This document shows positions 51,920 to 60,312 of a DNA stretch of 64,000 nucleotides, piece by piece. Every line of letters begins with the position of its first letter. The first letter of the stretch is position 1. The position numbers and the translations under genes are program-made. This stretch comes from JAEUMD01 sp036768475 (lineage in GTDB: Bacteria; Pseudomonadota; Alphaproteobacteria; Rhizobiales; Hyphomicrobiaceae): assembly GCA_036768475.1 (NCBI GenBank), contig DAIPMW010000007.1:62001-126000 (forward strand). Direction: 5' to 3'. The notes beneath the pieces were generated by a model that saw nothing but the letters and a program-made list of their open reading frames with translations, made no database searches and was not told where the DNA came from.

Positions 51920-52498
51920 ATGATCTTCAATACGCTCTACTACTGGGGGATCCCGGCAAAGCTGTTGCACTGGATCGGTGCGGCGATGATCCTGTTCCTT
52001 TATTTGGATGGGTTGATTGCCGTTGACAGTGATGGGAGCGTGCAGGCTGCTAACGACAGCCAGGTGTTCGTGCACGCGGCGACGGGCGTGACACTGGGAC
52101 TGCTGATGCTGGGGCGCTATCTTTGGCGGCTCATCAACAAGATCCCGATGCTGCCTGCAAGTTCCCCGGAATGGGAAAAGATGCTCGCCGCTGTCGCGCA
52201 CATCGGTCTTTACGTGGCGACTTTCATAACCATCGTCGCGGGCTGGCTTCTGGCGGGAGCGCTGCAGCCGGCGGTTCAGGTGAAGCTGTTCGGCCTCATC
52301 TCCATCCCGACATTGCCCATATTCCATGAAAAGAGCGCACGTGAAGCTCTCGAGACCGTTCACGAGTTCGCCGCGCATCTACTCATTGTCATGGTCGTGC
52401 TGCACGTGATCGCTGCGCTGTGGCATCATTTCGTGCAGCGCGACAGCGTGCTCCGGCGCATGTGGCTCAGGGGCCAGAACCGGCAGCGGCGGCGCTGA
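51920..52498 (+). CDS. Cytochrome b561 family protein
   Basis: A 192-residue four-helix membrane cytochrome. Helix 1 has YYWGIPAKLLHWIGAAMI, helix 2 SQVFVHAATGVTLGLLML, helix 3 AAVAHIGLYVATFITIVAG, and helix 4 VHEFAAHLLIVMVVLHVIAAL. Histidines at LLHW, VHAAT, VAHIG and VHEF, AAHLL, LHV can ligate two hemes, as in bacterial b561 (CybB). Such proteins move electrons between quinol and periplasmic acceptors. ATG 51920 has AGGGA upstream. It stands between the SUF operon and a persulfide-dioxygenase-like gene. Confidence 0.85.
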   Translation: MIFNTLYYWGIPAKLLHWIGAAMILFLYLDGLIAVDSDGSVQAANDSQVFVHAATGVTLGLLMLGRYLWRLINKIPMLPASSPEWEKMLAAVAHIGLYVATFITIVAGWLLAGALQPAVQVKLFGLISIPTLPIFHEKSAREALETVHEFAAHLLIVMVVLHVIAALWHHFVQRDSVLRRMWLRGQNRQRRR

Positions 52499-52549
52499 CC
52501 GACCGGTTGTCCCAGACCATGTTTGGCTCAAGATAAAGACCAACGTGGT

Positions 52550-53452
52550 CTAATTCGACGGGCAAACCTTCGAGGGGCCAGCGAACTGGTTGAGAGGGAT
52601 CCTGAGATAGGAAACCTCGTTAGCGTCCGGCTCGGGCAAGCGGCCGCCGCGAATGTTGACCTGTAATGCGTAGAGCATGAGGTGTGGCAACTCGAGCTCG
52701 GCGTCGCGGGACTCACGGATGCGCACGAATTCAGCCTGCGAAATGCCACCGCGAAGATGAATATTGGTTTCGCGTTCGTCGCGAATGGTGGATTCCCACA
52801 CGGGCTTGCGGCCGCCACGACCATAGTCATGACCGACGAAGATCCGGGTATCATCGGGCAACGCCAGAATTCGTTCAATCGACTGATAGAGGTCGATTGC
52901 GCTGCCGCCAGGAAAATCGGCGCGCGAGGTGCCGCTGTCGGGCATCATCAGCGTGTCGTGAACGAAGGCGGCGTCACCGATGACGTAGGTGATGGAGGCC
53001 AGCGTGTGTCCGGGCGAAAATATGACACGCGCGCCGAGCTCGCCGACCTCAAACATGTCGCCATCCTTGAAGAGGATGTCCCATTGCGAGCCGTCGGTTG
53101 GGAAGTCCCGTTCCAGGTTGTAGATCTTCTGCCAGAGCTTTTGCACCTTCACGACATGCTCGCCGATGGCGGTCGGAGCGCCGAGCTTTGATTTGAGATA
53201 GGGAGCTGCGGAGAAATGGTCTGCATGGGGGTGCGTGTCGAGGATCCACACGACATTGAGGCTTGCGTCACGCACATATTGCAGGATCTCGTCTGCGTTG
53301 GTCGTGCAGGTGCGCCCGGCTTTTTCATCGAAGTCCCAGACGGGATCGATGATGGCGGCCTTCTTTGTCTTCGGGCAGGAGACGACATATTGGATCGATC
53401 CGGTCTTCGCGTCGTGAAATCCTTTCACGGTCGGCCGCGCAATTGATGCCAT
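52550..53452 (-). CDS. Persulfide-dioxygenase-like metallo-beta-lactamase-fold protein
   Basis: A 300-residue MBL-fold enzyme. The metal site motifs are DTHPHADHFSAAPYL (HxHxDH), FSPGHTLAS (His) and VHDTLMMPDSGTSRADFPGG (Asp), with FVGHDYGRGGRKP for the last His. The MPDSGTSRADFPGG loop is typical of the persulfide dioxygenase/ETHE1-like and rhizobial Blh proteins that oxidise glutathione persulfide to sulfite during sulfide detoxification. Cytoplasmic, no signal peptide. GGGAG lies about seven bases before ATG 53452. Whether it acts on persulfide must be tested; a glyoxalase II-like role is less likely given the loop. Confidence 0.85.
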   Translation of the reverse strand: MASIARPTVKGFHDAKTGSIQYVVSCPKTKKAAIIDPVWDFDEKAGRTCTTNADEILQYVRDASLNVVWILDTHPHADHFSAAPYLKSKLGAPTAIGEHVVKVQKLWQKIYNLERDFPTDGSQWDILFKDGDMFEVGELGARVIFSPGHTLASITYVIGDAAFVHDTLMMPDSGTSRADFPGGSAIDLYQSIERILALPDDTRIFVGHDYGRGGRKPVWESTIRDERETNIHLRGGISQAEFVRIRESRDAELELPHLMLYALQVNIRGGRLPEPDANEVSYLRIPLNQFAGPSKVCPSN

Positions 53453-53601
53453 GATGTGCTCCCGAACGTCAGGCTGGGCGTAGTATCTTTCCAAACAGAT
53501 AGGTGCTGGCCGCAAATGCGCAACCATTCGGTTCGAATTCCGTCGATCTGTGACCTGACGTGATGTTGCAGGGCAAATAAGAATAAGGCAGGCAGGAGAT
53601 A

Positions 53602-53662
53602 AAGCCTCAATCACGGCCTCGATGGAAGCAGCCGTGCTTCCATCTCGGCCGATCAGACTCTA
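53602..53662 (-). repeat. Dispersed repeat family A, copy 2
   Basis: Reverse complement begins CTAGAGTCTGATCGGCC and ends GATTGAGGCTT, aligning along its whole length with the copy at 61302-61361 at high identity. It contains a perfect 10-bp stem (GATGGAAGCA/TGCTTCCATC, loop GCCG) flanked by a further CGGCC/GGCCG pairing. It lies 11 bases downstream of the serA stop, so it may act as that gene's terminator. Confidence 0.8.
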
Positions 53663-53673
53663 GCGTGCGCCAA

Positions 53674-54942
53674 TCAAATCTTGCGATAGAGCAGCCTGGC
53701 GCGGATCGTGCCCGGCATCTGGCGCAACTCGGCGAGGATGTCGCGGGCACCGGAAAGCAGGTCGTCGCAGTCCAGCACGACGTAACCGATCTCACCATCA
53801 GTCTGGTAGTATTGCGCGGCGATGTTGACCTTGTGCTTGGCGAACACCTCATTGAGGCGCTGCAACTCGCCGGGAAGATTGCGCTGCACCTGGATGAAGC
53901 GCGTGCCATGTTCGCGCGGCATCAGCTGCACCTGCGGAAAGTTGACAGCGCCAACTGTCGAGCCGACGTCCGAATATTCGACGAACTTGCGTGCCACCTC
54001 GGCGCCGATGCGCTCCTGTGCCTCCTCGGTGGAACCGCCGACATGCGGCGTGAGAATGACGTTGTCGATGCCTTGCAGTGGTGAGACGAATTTGTCGGAA
54101 TTCGATTTGGGCTCCACGGGGAACACGTCGATTGCCGCGCCGGCGAGGTGCCCGTCCCTCAAGGCCGACGCAAGCGCATCGATATCGACCACCTTGCCGC
54201 GTGCGTTGTTGATGAGATAGGCGCCCTTCTTCATGGCTCGGATCTCGCGCCCGGTCATCATGCCGCGAGTCTCGGGTGTGTCTGGAACGTGCAGCGAGAC
54301 GACGTCGGATTTCGCGAGCAGTTCTTCGAGCGTTTCCATCGGCTGCACGTTGCCATGTTGCAGCTTGTCGGTGCGGTCGTAGAAGATCACGCGCATGCCG
54401 ATCGCCTCGGCGAGCACGGCAAGCTGCGAGCCGATGTTGCCATAGCCGACAATGCCGAGCGTTTTGGCACGCACTTCGGTGGAGCCGATTGCGGTCTTGC
54501 GCCAGTCTCCGGCGTGGGCGGCCATCGACTTGGGAAAGACGCGACGGAAGAGCATGATGATCTCCGCAATCGTCAGCTCGGCGACGGAGCGCGTGTTGGA
54601 GAACGGGGCGTTGAAGACAGGCAGGCCGATGTCGCGGGCAAACTCCAGGGCCACCTGGTTCGTGCCGACGGAGAAGCAACCGATGGCGATGAGCGATCGC
54701 TGATGGTCCAGAACTTCCCTTGTCAACTGCGTGCGCGAGCGTATGCCGACCATGCTCACGCCATTGAGCGCCTCACGCAACGCGTCGCCTTCCAGCGCCT
54801 TCGCATGGCGCTCGATATTGTTGAAGCCGGCGGACTTGAGCGTTTGGACCGCGGTCTCGGAAATGCCTTCGAGGAGGAGAATCTTGATCTTCGCCTTGGG
54901 CCGTGAGAGCGGCATTCCAGGTGTCGCGGGCATGAGCATCAT
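53674..54942 (-). CDS. serA: D-3-phosphoglycerate dehydrogenase with ACT domain
   Basis: Oxidises 3-phosphoglycerate, the first step of serine synthesis; cytoplasmic. The 422-residue product has the substrate-domain start IKILLLEGISETAVQTLKSAG, the NAD loop LGIVGYGNIGSQLAVLAEA, catalytic Arg in INNARGKVVD, Glu/His in LTPHVGGSTEEAQERIG, and a C-terminal ACT domain (about residues 345-422: FIQVQRNLPGELQRLNEVFA). The layout matches the E. coli SerA short form (410 aa), where serine binds the ACT domain. The first ~12 residues are variable; ATG 54936 or 54915 are alternative starts. Flanked by repeat A on one side and repeat B on the other. Confidence 0.94.
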   Translation of the reverse strand: MMLMPATPGMPLSRPKAKIKILLLEGISETAVQTLKSAGFNNIERHAKALEGDALREALNGVSMVGIRSRTQLTREVLDHQRSLIAIGCFSVGTNQVALEFARDIGLPVFNAPFSNTRSVAELTIAEIIMLFRRVFPKSMAAHAGDWRKTAIGSTEVRAKTLGIVGYGNIGSQLAVLAEAIGMRVIFYDRTDKLQHGNVQPMETLEELLAKSDVVSLHVPDTPETRGMMTGREIRAMKKGAYLINNARGKVVDIDALASALRDGHLAGAAIDVFPVEPKSNSDKFVSPLQGIDNVILTPHVGGSTEEAQERIGAEVARKFVEYSDVGSTVGAVNFPQVQLMPREHGTRFIQVQRNLPGELQRLNEVFAKHKVNIAAQYYQTDGEIGYVVLDCDDLLSGARDILAELRQMPGTIRARLLYRKI

Positions 54943-55250
54943 CCCTAAACTTGAACAGGCGAAATGGTATCGTGAGCAGGCTCGAAGCCGGCCACACGAT
55001 ATGTTGCCGAGCCACGAGCTTGCGTCGTGATCGCCAATCGAGGTCTGCGGGTCAATCGCCTTTTCGGCGTAGAGCAGGTCAGGTCTTGATTGAATGACGT
55101 CTGGCCGTGGTGGCCTGCTCTATCTCATTGTTTGAGAGATCATTCACGGATCTATGCGCATGCGTGCGCACCCACGCGCAAGCTCGCGATGGATGTCATA
55201 CCCATATGGGATCCATGTCGATCGCAGCGCTCAGCACGTACTGCGCTTGC
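54943..55250. other. Gap between serA and the DEAD-box helicase gene
   Basis: A 308-base stretch between two minus-strand genes. It contains repeat B copy at 55070-55139 and, near 55141-55200, a run of alternating G/C-rich words. It probably holds the helicase 3' end signals and the serA promoter. No gene seen. Confidence 0.55.
55070..55139 (+). repeat. Dispersed repeat family B, full copy 1 with terminal inverted repeats
   Basis: Runs from TAGAGCAGGTCAGG to CTCATTGTTTGAGAGA. TAGAGCAGG (55070-55078) and CCTGCTCTA (55114-55122) are perfect inverted repeats, and GGCCGTGGTGGCC pairs internally. Its reverse complement aligns along about 68 bases with the copy at 61369-61437. The end-paired layout resembles a small palindromic intergenic element. 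Confidence 0.8.
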
Positions 55251-57044
55251 TCAGTCGCTGGCAACCTTCTGGCGCTTGGGCAAGGGGCGACGCAAAAATG
55301 CCGGCACGTTGTCGGCAAATGCCCTGGATGTGACGGTGCGCTCGGGCTCGCGGCCGGTCTCGATCCTGGTACCGCGCGGTGCTGAAGGGCGTTCCGCATG
55401 GCGGGTGGAGGACTCTGAAGGACGTGAACGAGCGCCATCGGTTCTCGATCTTGCCGGCTGCTCCGTCGTGCGGTGGCGCTCCGGCCTTGCTGCTGCAATC
55501 CGGGGACGCTCCGCCGGAACCTCGGGAGGAAGGGCGGCCTTCGCTTCGGTCGGTGCCGTCGCTTGGGCTTCCGTGCCTTCGAGCGCGCGGCCTCGGCCAC
55601 GCCCGCCGCGGCGGCGACGGCGTTTTGTGCCTTCCGCGCCAGTCTCGGAGCTAGCCGCGGTCTCGACGGCAGGCGTTCCGGCAGCATCGAAGATGACGCG
55701 CGGCTGCTCGCCCAATCCTGGCGGCGGTGCGCTCTCTTGTTCGGATGTGGGATGATCCGCAGCGGTCCGGCGGGGCCGCTCGCTGCCACGCTCTGAGCGT
55801 CCGCCGCGTGCGCCTGCTGCACCGCGACCGCGGTCGCCGGTACGGTCGCCACCACGCCCGCCGCGCCCGCGACGTTTCTTGCCGGCGTTAGCAAAATCCT
55901 CATCGGTCGGCGACTCGCCGATCCATTCCGCTGTATCGCCGGTGATCTTGCCGATGTCGGCGAGTAGCCTGAGGTCGTCGGGCGCAACGAGCGAGTATGC
56001 GGTGCCGAGTTTGCCAGCGCGCCCGGTGCGGCCGATGCGGTGAACGTAGTCGTCAGACTGCCAGGGCAGATCGAAATTGAAGACGTGGGAGACGTCGGGG
56101 ATGTCGAGACCGCGCGCTGCGACATCGCTTGCCGCCAGTATCTTGATCTCGCCGGAGCGGAACCTGTCGAGCGTCTCCATCCGGCTCTTCTGGTCCATGT
56201 CGCCGTGCAGCGCGCCAGCGTTGAACCCATGCTTGGTCAGCGACTTCAAAAGGATCGCAACGTCGCGCTTGCGGTTGCAGAAGATGATCGCGTTCTTGAA
56301 GTTCTCCTCGCCACGAATGAGCTTGCGCAGCTCGTCACGTTTGGCCCAGTCCTCGCCATTGGAGCAAAAGCGGAAGCGTTGGGTAATCGTTTTCGCTGTG
56401 GTGGCGGGCTTGGCGACTTCGATGCGCACGGGATCTTTCAGGAACTGGTCGGCGAGCCGCGTGATCTCAGGCGGCATCGTCGCGGAGAAGAATAGCGTCT
56501 GGCGGCGCGGCGGCAGCAGGCGGCAGATCTTCTCGATGTCGGGGATGAAGCCCATGTCGAGCATCCGGTCGGCCTCGTCGATGACGAGGATCTCGACACC
56601 CATCAGCATGACGCGGCCGCGGCTGAAGTGATCGAGAAGCCGTCCCGGCGTGGCGATCAGTACGTCGACGCCGCGGTCGAGCTTCTTGACCTGATCGTCC
56701 ATCGAGACGCCGCCGATCAGCAGCGCCACGTTGAGCTTGTGGTTGATGCCGTACTTCTCGAAGCTCTGGGCGACCTGTGCGGCAAGCTCGCGCGTAGGTG
56801 CGAGGATCAGTGAGCGCGGCATGCGGGCACGGGCACGCCCCGTCTCAAGCCGCGAGATCATCGGGATCGTGAACGCGGCGGTCTTGCCGGTGCCGGTCTG
56901 GGCAATACCGAGGATATCGCGGCCAGTCAGGGCTACAGGAATACCATCGGCCTGAATCGGCGTAGGCGTGGTGTAGCCGGAAGCCTCCACGGCAGCCAGC
57001 AGCCTCTGGCTGAGCCCCAGCTCAGCGAATGTCTTGGTAGTCAA
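55251..57044 (-). CDS. DEAD-box RNA helicase (RhlE type)
   Basis: A 597-residue ATP-dependent RNA helicase. The motifs appear in order: FAELGLSQRLLAAV, Q motif TPTPIQ, motif I AQTGTGKTAAF, PTRELAAQV, TPGRLLDHF, DEAD, SAT, then HGDMDQKSR, ARGLDIPDV and HRIGRTGRAG. After about residue 370 comes a ~220-residue tail of Arg/Gly/Ala/Pro-rich low complexity (GRGGRGGDRTGDRGRG), a typical RNA-binding extension of RhlE-like helicases. These helicases help ribosome assembly and RNA turnover, often in the cold. ATG 57044 has GAGAGGATC upstream. A repeat B copy lies downstream. Confidence 0.94.
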   Translation of the reverse strand: MTTKTFAELGLSQRLLAAVEASGYTTPTPIQADGIPVALTGRDILGIAQTGTGKTAAFTIPMISRLETGRARARMPRSLILAPTRELAAQVAQSFEKYGINHKLNVALLIGGVSMDDQVKKLDRGVDVLIATPGRLLDHFSRGRVMLMGVEILVIDEADRMLDMGFIPDIEKICRLLPPRRQTLFFSATMPPEITRLADQFLKDPVRIEVAKPATTAKTITQRFRFCSNGEDWAKRDELRKLIRGEENFKNAIIFCNRKRDVAILLKSLTKHGFNAGALHGDMDQKSRMETLDRFRSGEIKILAASDVAARGLDIPDVSHVFNFDLPWQSDDYVHRIGRTGRAGKLGTAYSLVAPDDLRLLADIGKITGDTAEWIGESPTDEDFANAGKKRRGRGGRGGDRTGDRGRGAAGARGGRSERGSERPRRTAADHPTSEQESAPPPGLGEQPRVIFDAAGTPAVETAASSETGAEGTKRRRRRGGRGRGRALEGTEAQATAPTEAKAALPPEVPAERPRIAAARPERHRTTEQPARSRTDGARSRPSESSTRHAERPSAPRGTRIETGREPERTVTSRAFADNVPAFLRRPLPKRQKVASD

Positions 57045-57389
57045 ATGCGATCCTCTCCATCTTCGTCGGGCTGGTCCTCAATCGCAGCCGTGCAACCGCC
57101 AACTCGGCCGGATGCCGGGGCGGGACGGGCAAGGACACAGGACAAAGCGCAGGGGAGAGCAGTGCCGGAAAATCGGCAAAACAACTGATACGGCGTCAAA
57201 AAGGGACTAAGCTAATGAGACTTCTGAGAGGACGGCTCTCAAGCCCCTGCGCTAACGCCAACGATCTGCTGACATAGGTTGCAGGCAAATGCAAGCAGAA
57301 GCCGCGAATTCGGGGCAGCTTGTGGCAGTAGGCCGCGCAACCGGGCAGCTTCATGCCGGCGGCGGATGGGGTGTCTGGCGGAGGAATTG
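57045..57389. other. Divergent gap between the DEAD-box helicase and an alpha/beta hydrolase
   Basis: About 345 bases. The helicase side could encode a regulated leader, as helicase mRNAs often have long 5' ends, but I see no clear hairpin. GGAGGAATT just before 57390 is the hydrolase ribosome site. No gene seen; the open frame upstream of the hydrolase start is not protein-like. Confidence 0.45.
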
Positions 57390-58085
57390 ATGTCGGATCA
57401 TCTGGTGCTGATTCCGGGCTTGCTATGCACCGAAGCCCTCTATGCCGAGCAGTTGGCGCACCTTGGTCAACGCGCCGCGGTCATGGTGGCCGATCACAGC
57501 GGGCACGACAGCCTCGACGCGATGGCGAGCGCGATCCTGGACGCTGCACCGGAGCGGTTCGCGTTGGCAGGCCTGTCGATGGGCGGCTACCTGGCTTTCG
57601 AGATTATGAGACAGGCACCTCGCCGGGTCGAACGGCTGGCGCTTCTCGACACGAGTGCGAGGCCGGATAGTGAGGAACAGTCCGCAAATCGCCGCCGCCT
57701 CGTCGCACTGGCTGAGAAAAAGGGCGTCGCTGCGCCAGCGCGCGAGATGTTCCCCAGGCTGGTCGCTCCTTCACGCGGAAGCGACGAGGGGCTGAGGGCA
57801 AAATTCCTGGGCATGGCCGAGGCGACGGGCGTTGCAGGATTTGCGCACCAGCAGGCAGCCATTGCGGGGCGCCCCGATAGCCGGAAAACGCTTGCTGCAA
57901 TCACCTGCCCGACGCTCGTGCTGGTTGGCGAGGAGGATCAGTTGACGCCGGTGGAGATGGCACAGGAGATTGCCGAGGGCATTGCCGGCAGTCGTCTGGC
58001 GGTGGTGCCGGGTGTCGGACATCTGTCGACGCTCGAGGCGCCTGACAGGGTGACGGCGGAGCTGCGCTCGTGGCTCACGGAGTGA
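57390..58085 (+). CDS. Alpha/beta hydrolase
   Basis: A 231-residue alpha/beta-fold hydrolase. It shows HLVLIPGLLCTEALYAEQL (oxyanion region), the nucleophile elbow GLSMGGYLAFE, LALLDTSARPDSEEQ, an acid strand (TLVLVGEEDQLTPVEM) and the catalytic His in VPGVGHLSTLEAPD. Small esterase/lipase-like group; substrate unknown. GGAGGAATT places the start at ATG 57390, so the open frame to 57279 is not used. It converges with the cytochrome c gene. Confidence 0.85.
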   Translation: MSDHLVLIPGLLCTEALYAEQLAHLGQRAAVMVADHSGHDSLDAMASAILDAAPERFALAGLSMGGYLAFEIMRQAPRRVERLALLDTSARPDSEEQSANRRRLVALAEKKGVAAPAREMFPRLVAPSRGSDEGLRAKFLGMAEATGVAGFAHQQAAIAGRPDSRKTLAAITCPTLVLVGEEDQLTPVEMAQEIAEGIAGSRLAVVPGVGHLSTLEAPDRVTAELRSWLTE

Positions 58086-58122
58086 CGGCACCAGTTCGGA
58101 TGCGCGGAGCATGCCGCGGTTG

Positions 58123-58677
58123 TCAATCGGCTCCCGACGTCTCCAGCTGCCGACGCAGCATGGCCATGATCGTGTCGACCTCAGGCGACGTCAGCCGGCC
58201 GTGTGTCTGCATGAAGGTTGCGATGTCGCGGCCGCTGTACCGGCCGACGACCGCGTCGTTGCGTTCCAGCAGTCGTAGGCGTGCGAGTTCGGATGCGCGC
58301 TCATGGCAGACGATGCACTTCTGCTCAAACAGGAAGCCCGTTTTGAGCATGGCTTCGAACTGTTTCACGAGTGCGTCGGCCTGCGGCTTTTCGAGCGCCT
58401 TACGGGGATGGCTGGCAAGAAAATCGACCAGTGGCATCTTACTGCCTTTGAGGACGGCGCGCCCCTCGCTCAGGGTGAGCGTCTCTTTGACCAGATCGCG
58501 CGCGTGCGGTTGGTGGCAGGCTGCGCAGCGCTGTTCATAAAGTTGGTGCGGATCGACCTCTTGCGCGCCGGCCGGCATCGTGAAGAGTGCTGCGGAACTC
58601 ACCGAGATTGCGATGGCAAGACCACGAATCGTGCCCAGCGACATGCGGGCGCGGCAGGGCATGACATGATTGCGCAT
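58123..58677 (-). CDS. Exported cytochrome c with two heme-binding motifs
   Basis: A 184-residue protein with a signal peptide (LAIAISVSSAALFTMPAGA). It has two CXXCH motifs: CAACH in the N-terminal part and CIVCH in the middle, so a periplasmic di-heme cytochrome is likely. A Met-containing C-terminal helix (DTIMAMLRRQLE) could supply an axial ligand. I cannot name its partner. It is divergent from the Tat-exported metallo-hydrolase gene (58971), which suggests a possible functional link. The start could be ATG 58677 or 58662. Confidence 0.82.
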   Translation of the reverse strand: MRNHVMPCRARMSLGTIRGLAIAISVSSAALFTMPAGAQEVDPHQLYEQRCAACHQPHARDLVKETLTLSEGRAVLKGSKMPLVDFLASHPRKALEKPQADALVKQFEAMLKTGFLFEQKCIVCHERASELARLRLLERNDAVVGRYSGRDIATFMQTHGRLTSPEVDTIMAMLRRQLETSGAD

Positions 58678-58970
58678 GATTGTGTGCCTCTCTGGTGTTC
58701 GTTGGCAACGGGAATGTTGAGCGCGGTGACGTATAAGGAAGAATAGTCCAACAACCAGCGTGGCGCATTGATCGCGCGCGTTGCGGCTTCTTGTTGACGG
58801 GATTTCGCGGCGACGATTGTTGACCAGCTGGAAAGTGGGTGCGCGCTACGGCGCTGGTGTTGCTGCGCAGGCGCATGCAATTGCAGTTCGTTGCATTCGA
58901 ATGCATTGTTTAGGCTGAATGCGCCGTTTGCGGATGCGATCTCGGCCACAACGACTGGAGGAAATTACCA

Positions 58971-59975
58971 GTGACCAATAACCAGCGTGAGAAGGGTTAT
59001 ACGGGCTTGCGGCAGGCCCACATATCGAGGCGGCATCTTCTTGGAGGCGCCGGAGCGATGGCGGGGCTTGCGGTGAGCGGAACGCTGCCAGCGCCCAACT
59101 GGGTTGGCGGGCCGGCGCAGGCCGCTGCTGCACAATCGCATTCTTTCAAGCTCGGTGATTTCGAAATCACCGTCGTCTCTGATGGTCATCTGGTGCTGCC
59201 GGCGCGTCTTGCAGCACCCGACGCCCCGGAAGCCGAGCGTGCTGCCGCGCTCGCTGCCGCCGGGACGACCGGTGAGATGTCAGAGCCGCCGACCAACGTG
59301 ACCGTCATCAGGACGGGCTCGGATGTGATCTTGGTGGATGCCGGCTCGGGTCCGAACTTCATGCCGACGGCTGGCAAGCTGTCAGCCAATCTGGAAGCCG
59401 CCGGAATTTCGGCCGATGCCGTAACCAATGTCGTCTTTACTCATGGTCATCCCGACCATCTTTGGGGTGCGCTCGATGATTTCGAGGAAAGCCCCCGGTT
59501 CCCCAATGCCGCGCACCTGATGGGCGCTGCGGAGTGGGACTATTGGATTTCTGATGACGCAGAAAAGGGCTTGCCTGCCGACCGGGCGACATTCGTCGCG
59601 GCGGCGCGTCGCAATATCGCAGGCATCGAATCCAAGGCTGAGCGGATCAAGGCGGGCCAGGAGATCGTACCCGGAATACGCGCCTTCGATACGCCAGGGC
59701 ACACGCAGGGTCACATCTCGTTGGAGCTTGCCAGCGGCGGCGAAACACTCGTTGTGCTCGGTGATGCGCTAACCCATCCGGTCATCTCGTTTGCGTATCC
59801 TGATTGGCGGCCGGCTGCTGACCACGTAGCCGATCAAGCGGCTCAAACACGCAAAAAACTTCTCGACAAACTCGCAACCGAAAAATCGCGCGTGATTGGC
59901 TATCACCTGCCTTTCCCGGGAATTGGGCGGGTCGAAAAGAAGGATGGCGCCTATACTTATGTCGCCGCTGGTTAG
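58971..59975 (+). CDS. Tat-exported MBL-fold metallo-hydrolase
   Basis: A 334-residue metallo-beta-lactamase-fold enzyme. The first 35 residues carry a Tat signal, with the twin-arginine motif SRRHLLGGAGAMAGLAV. The metal site is complete: FTHGHPDHLWG (HxHxDH), FDTPGHTQGHIS and VLGDALTH. The signal means the folded, metal-loaded enzyme is sent to the periplasm. The start is GTG 58971 with GGAGGA at good spacing. The substrate is unknown. Relatives occur next to periplasmic cytochromes, as here. Confidence 0.88.
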   Translation: MTNNQREKGYTGLRQAHISRRHLLGGAGAMAGLAVSGTLPAPNWVGGPAQAAAAQSHSFKLGDFEITVVSDGHLVLPARLAAPDAPEAERAAALAAAGTTGEMSEPPTNVTVIRTGSDVILVDAGSGPNFMPTAGKLSANLEAAGISADAVTNVVFTHGHPDHLWGALDDFEESPRFPNAAHLMGAAEWDYWISDDAEKGLPADRATFVAAARRNIAGIESKAERIKAGQEIVPGIRAFDTPGHTQGHISLELASGGETLVVLGDALTHPVISFAYPDWRPAADHVADQAAQTRKKLLDKLATEKSRVIGYHLPFPGIGRVEKKDGAYTYVAAG

Positions 59976-60312
59976 GGGCGGACGATCGGTCGCGGGCAGG
60001 TTGGAAAACCTCCCGCGACGTAAATTCTGCGCATGAGCTGCGCCGCTTTCCGTTGCAGGGTCTGGCCAGAAACTCTTAATTGATATATTTCAATGCTTTA
60101 CCCTGGTACTATTGAACCAGTTTCAGATTGCGCCATGATGTGGCAGGAACTGGTTCTCACGCGACCGCGTTAACGAAGGCTTGGAACTTCGCGTGCGATC
60201 GGTGACCGGACCGGACAAATTCATTTTCTGCCTGTTAGACGCTGACTGACCGTCTGGTCTGATTCAAGCGGTGCGGTGCGATCGCTTCCGCATCACGATC
60301 AAGGTGAATGTC
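59976..60312. other. Gap between the MBL hydrolase and the fatty acid hydroxylase genes
   Basis: About 337 bases with a short AT-rich stretch around 60075-60120. It is likely the promoter region of the hydroxylase gene. AAGGTG at 60301-60306 is a possible ribosome site for GTG 60313. I see no RNA gene. Confidence 0.5.

Noticed and set aside
53525..53545. GGTTCGAATTCC resembling a tRNA T-loop
   Set aside because: The flanking bases do not pair into a T-stem and no acceptor, D-arm or anticodon arm can be drawn.
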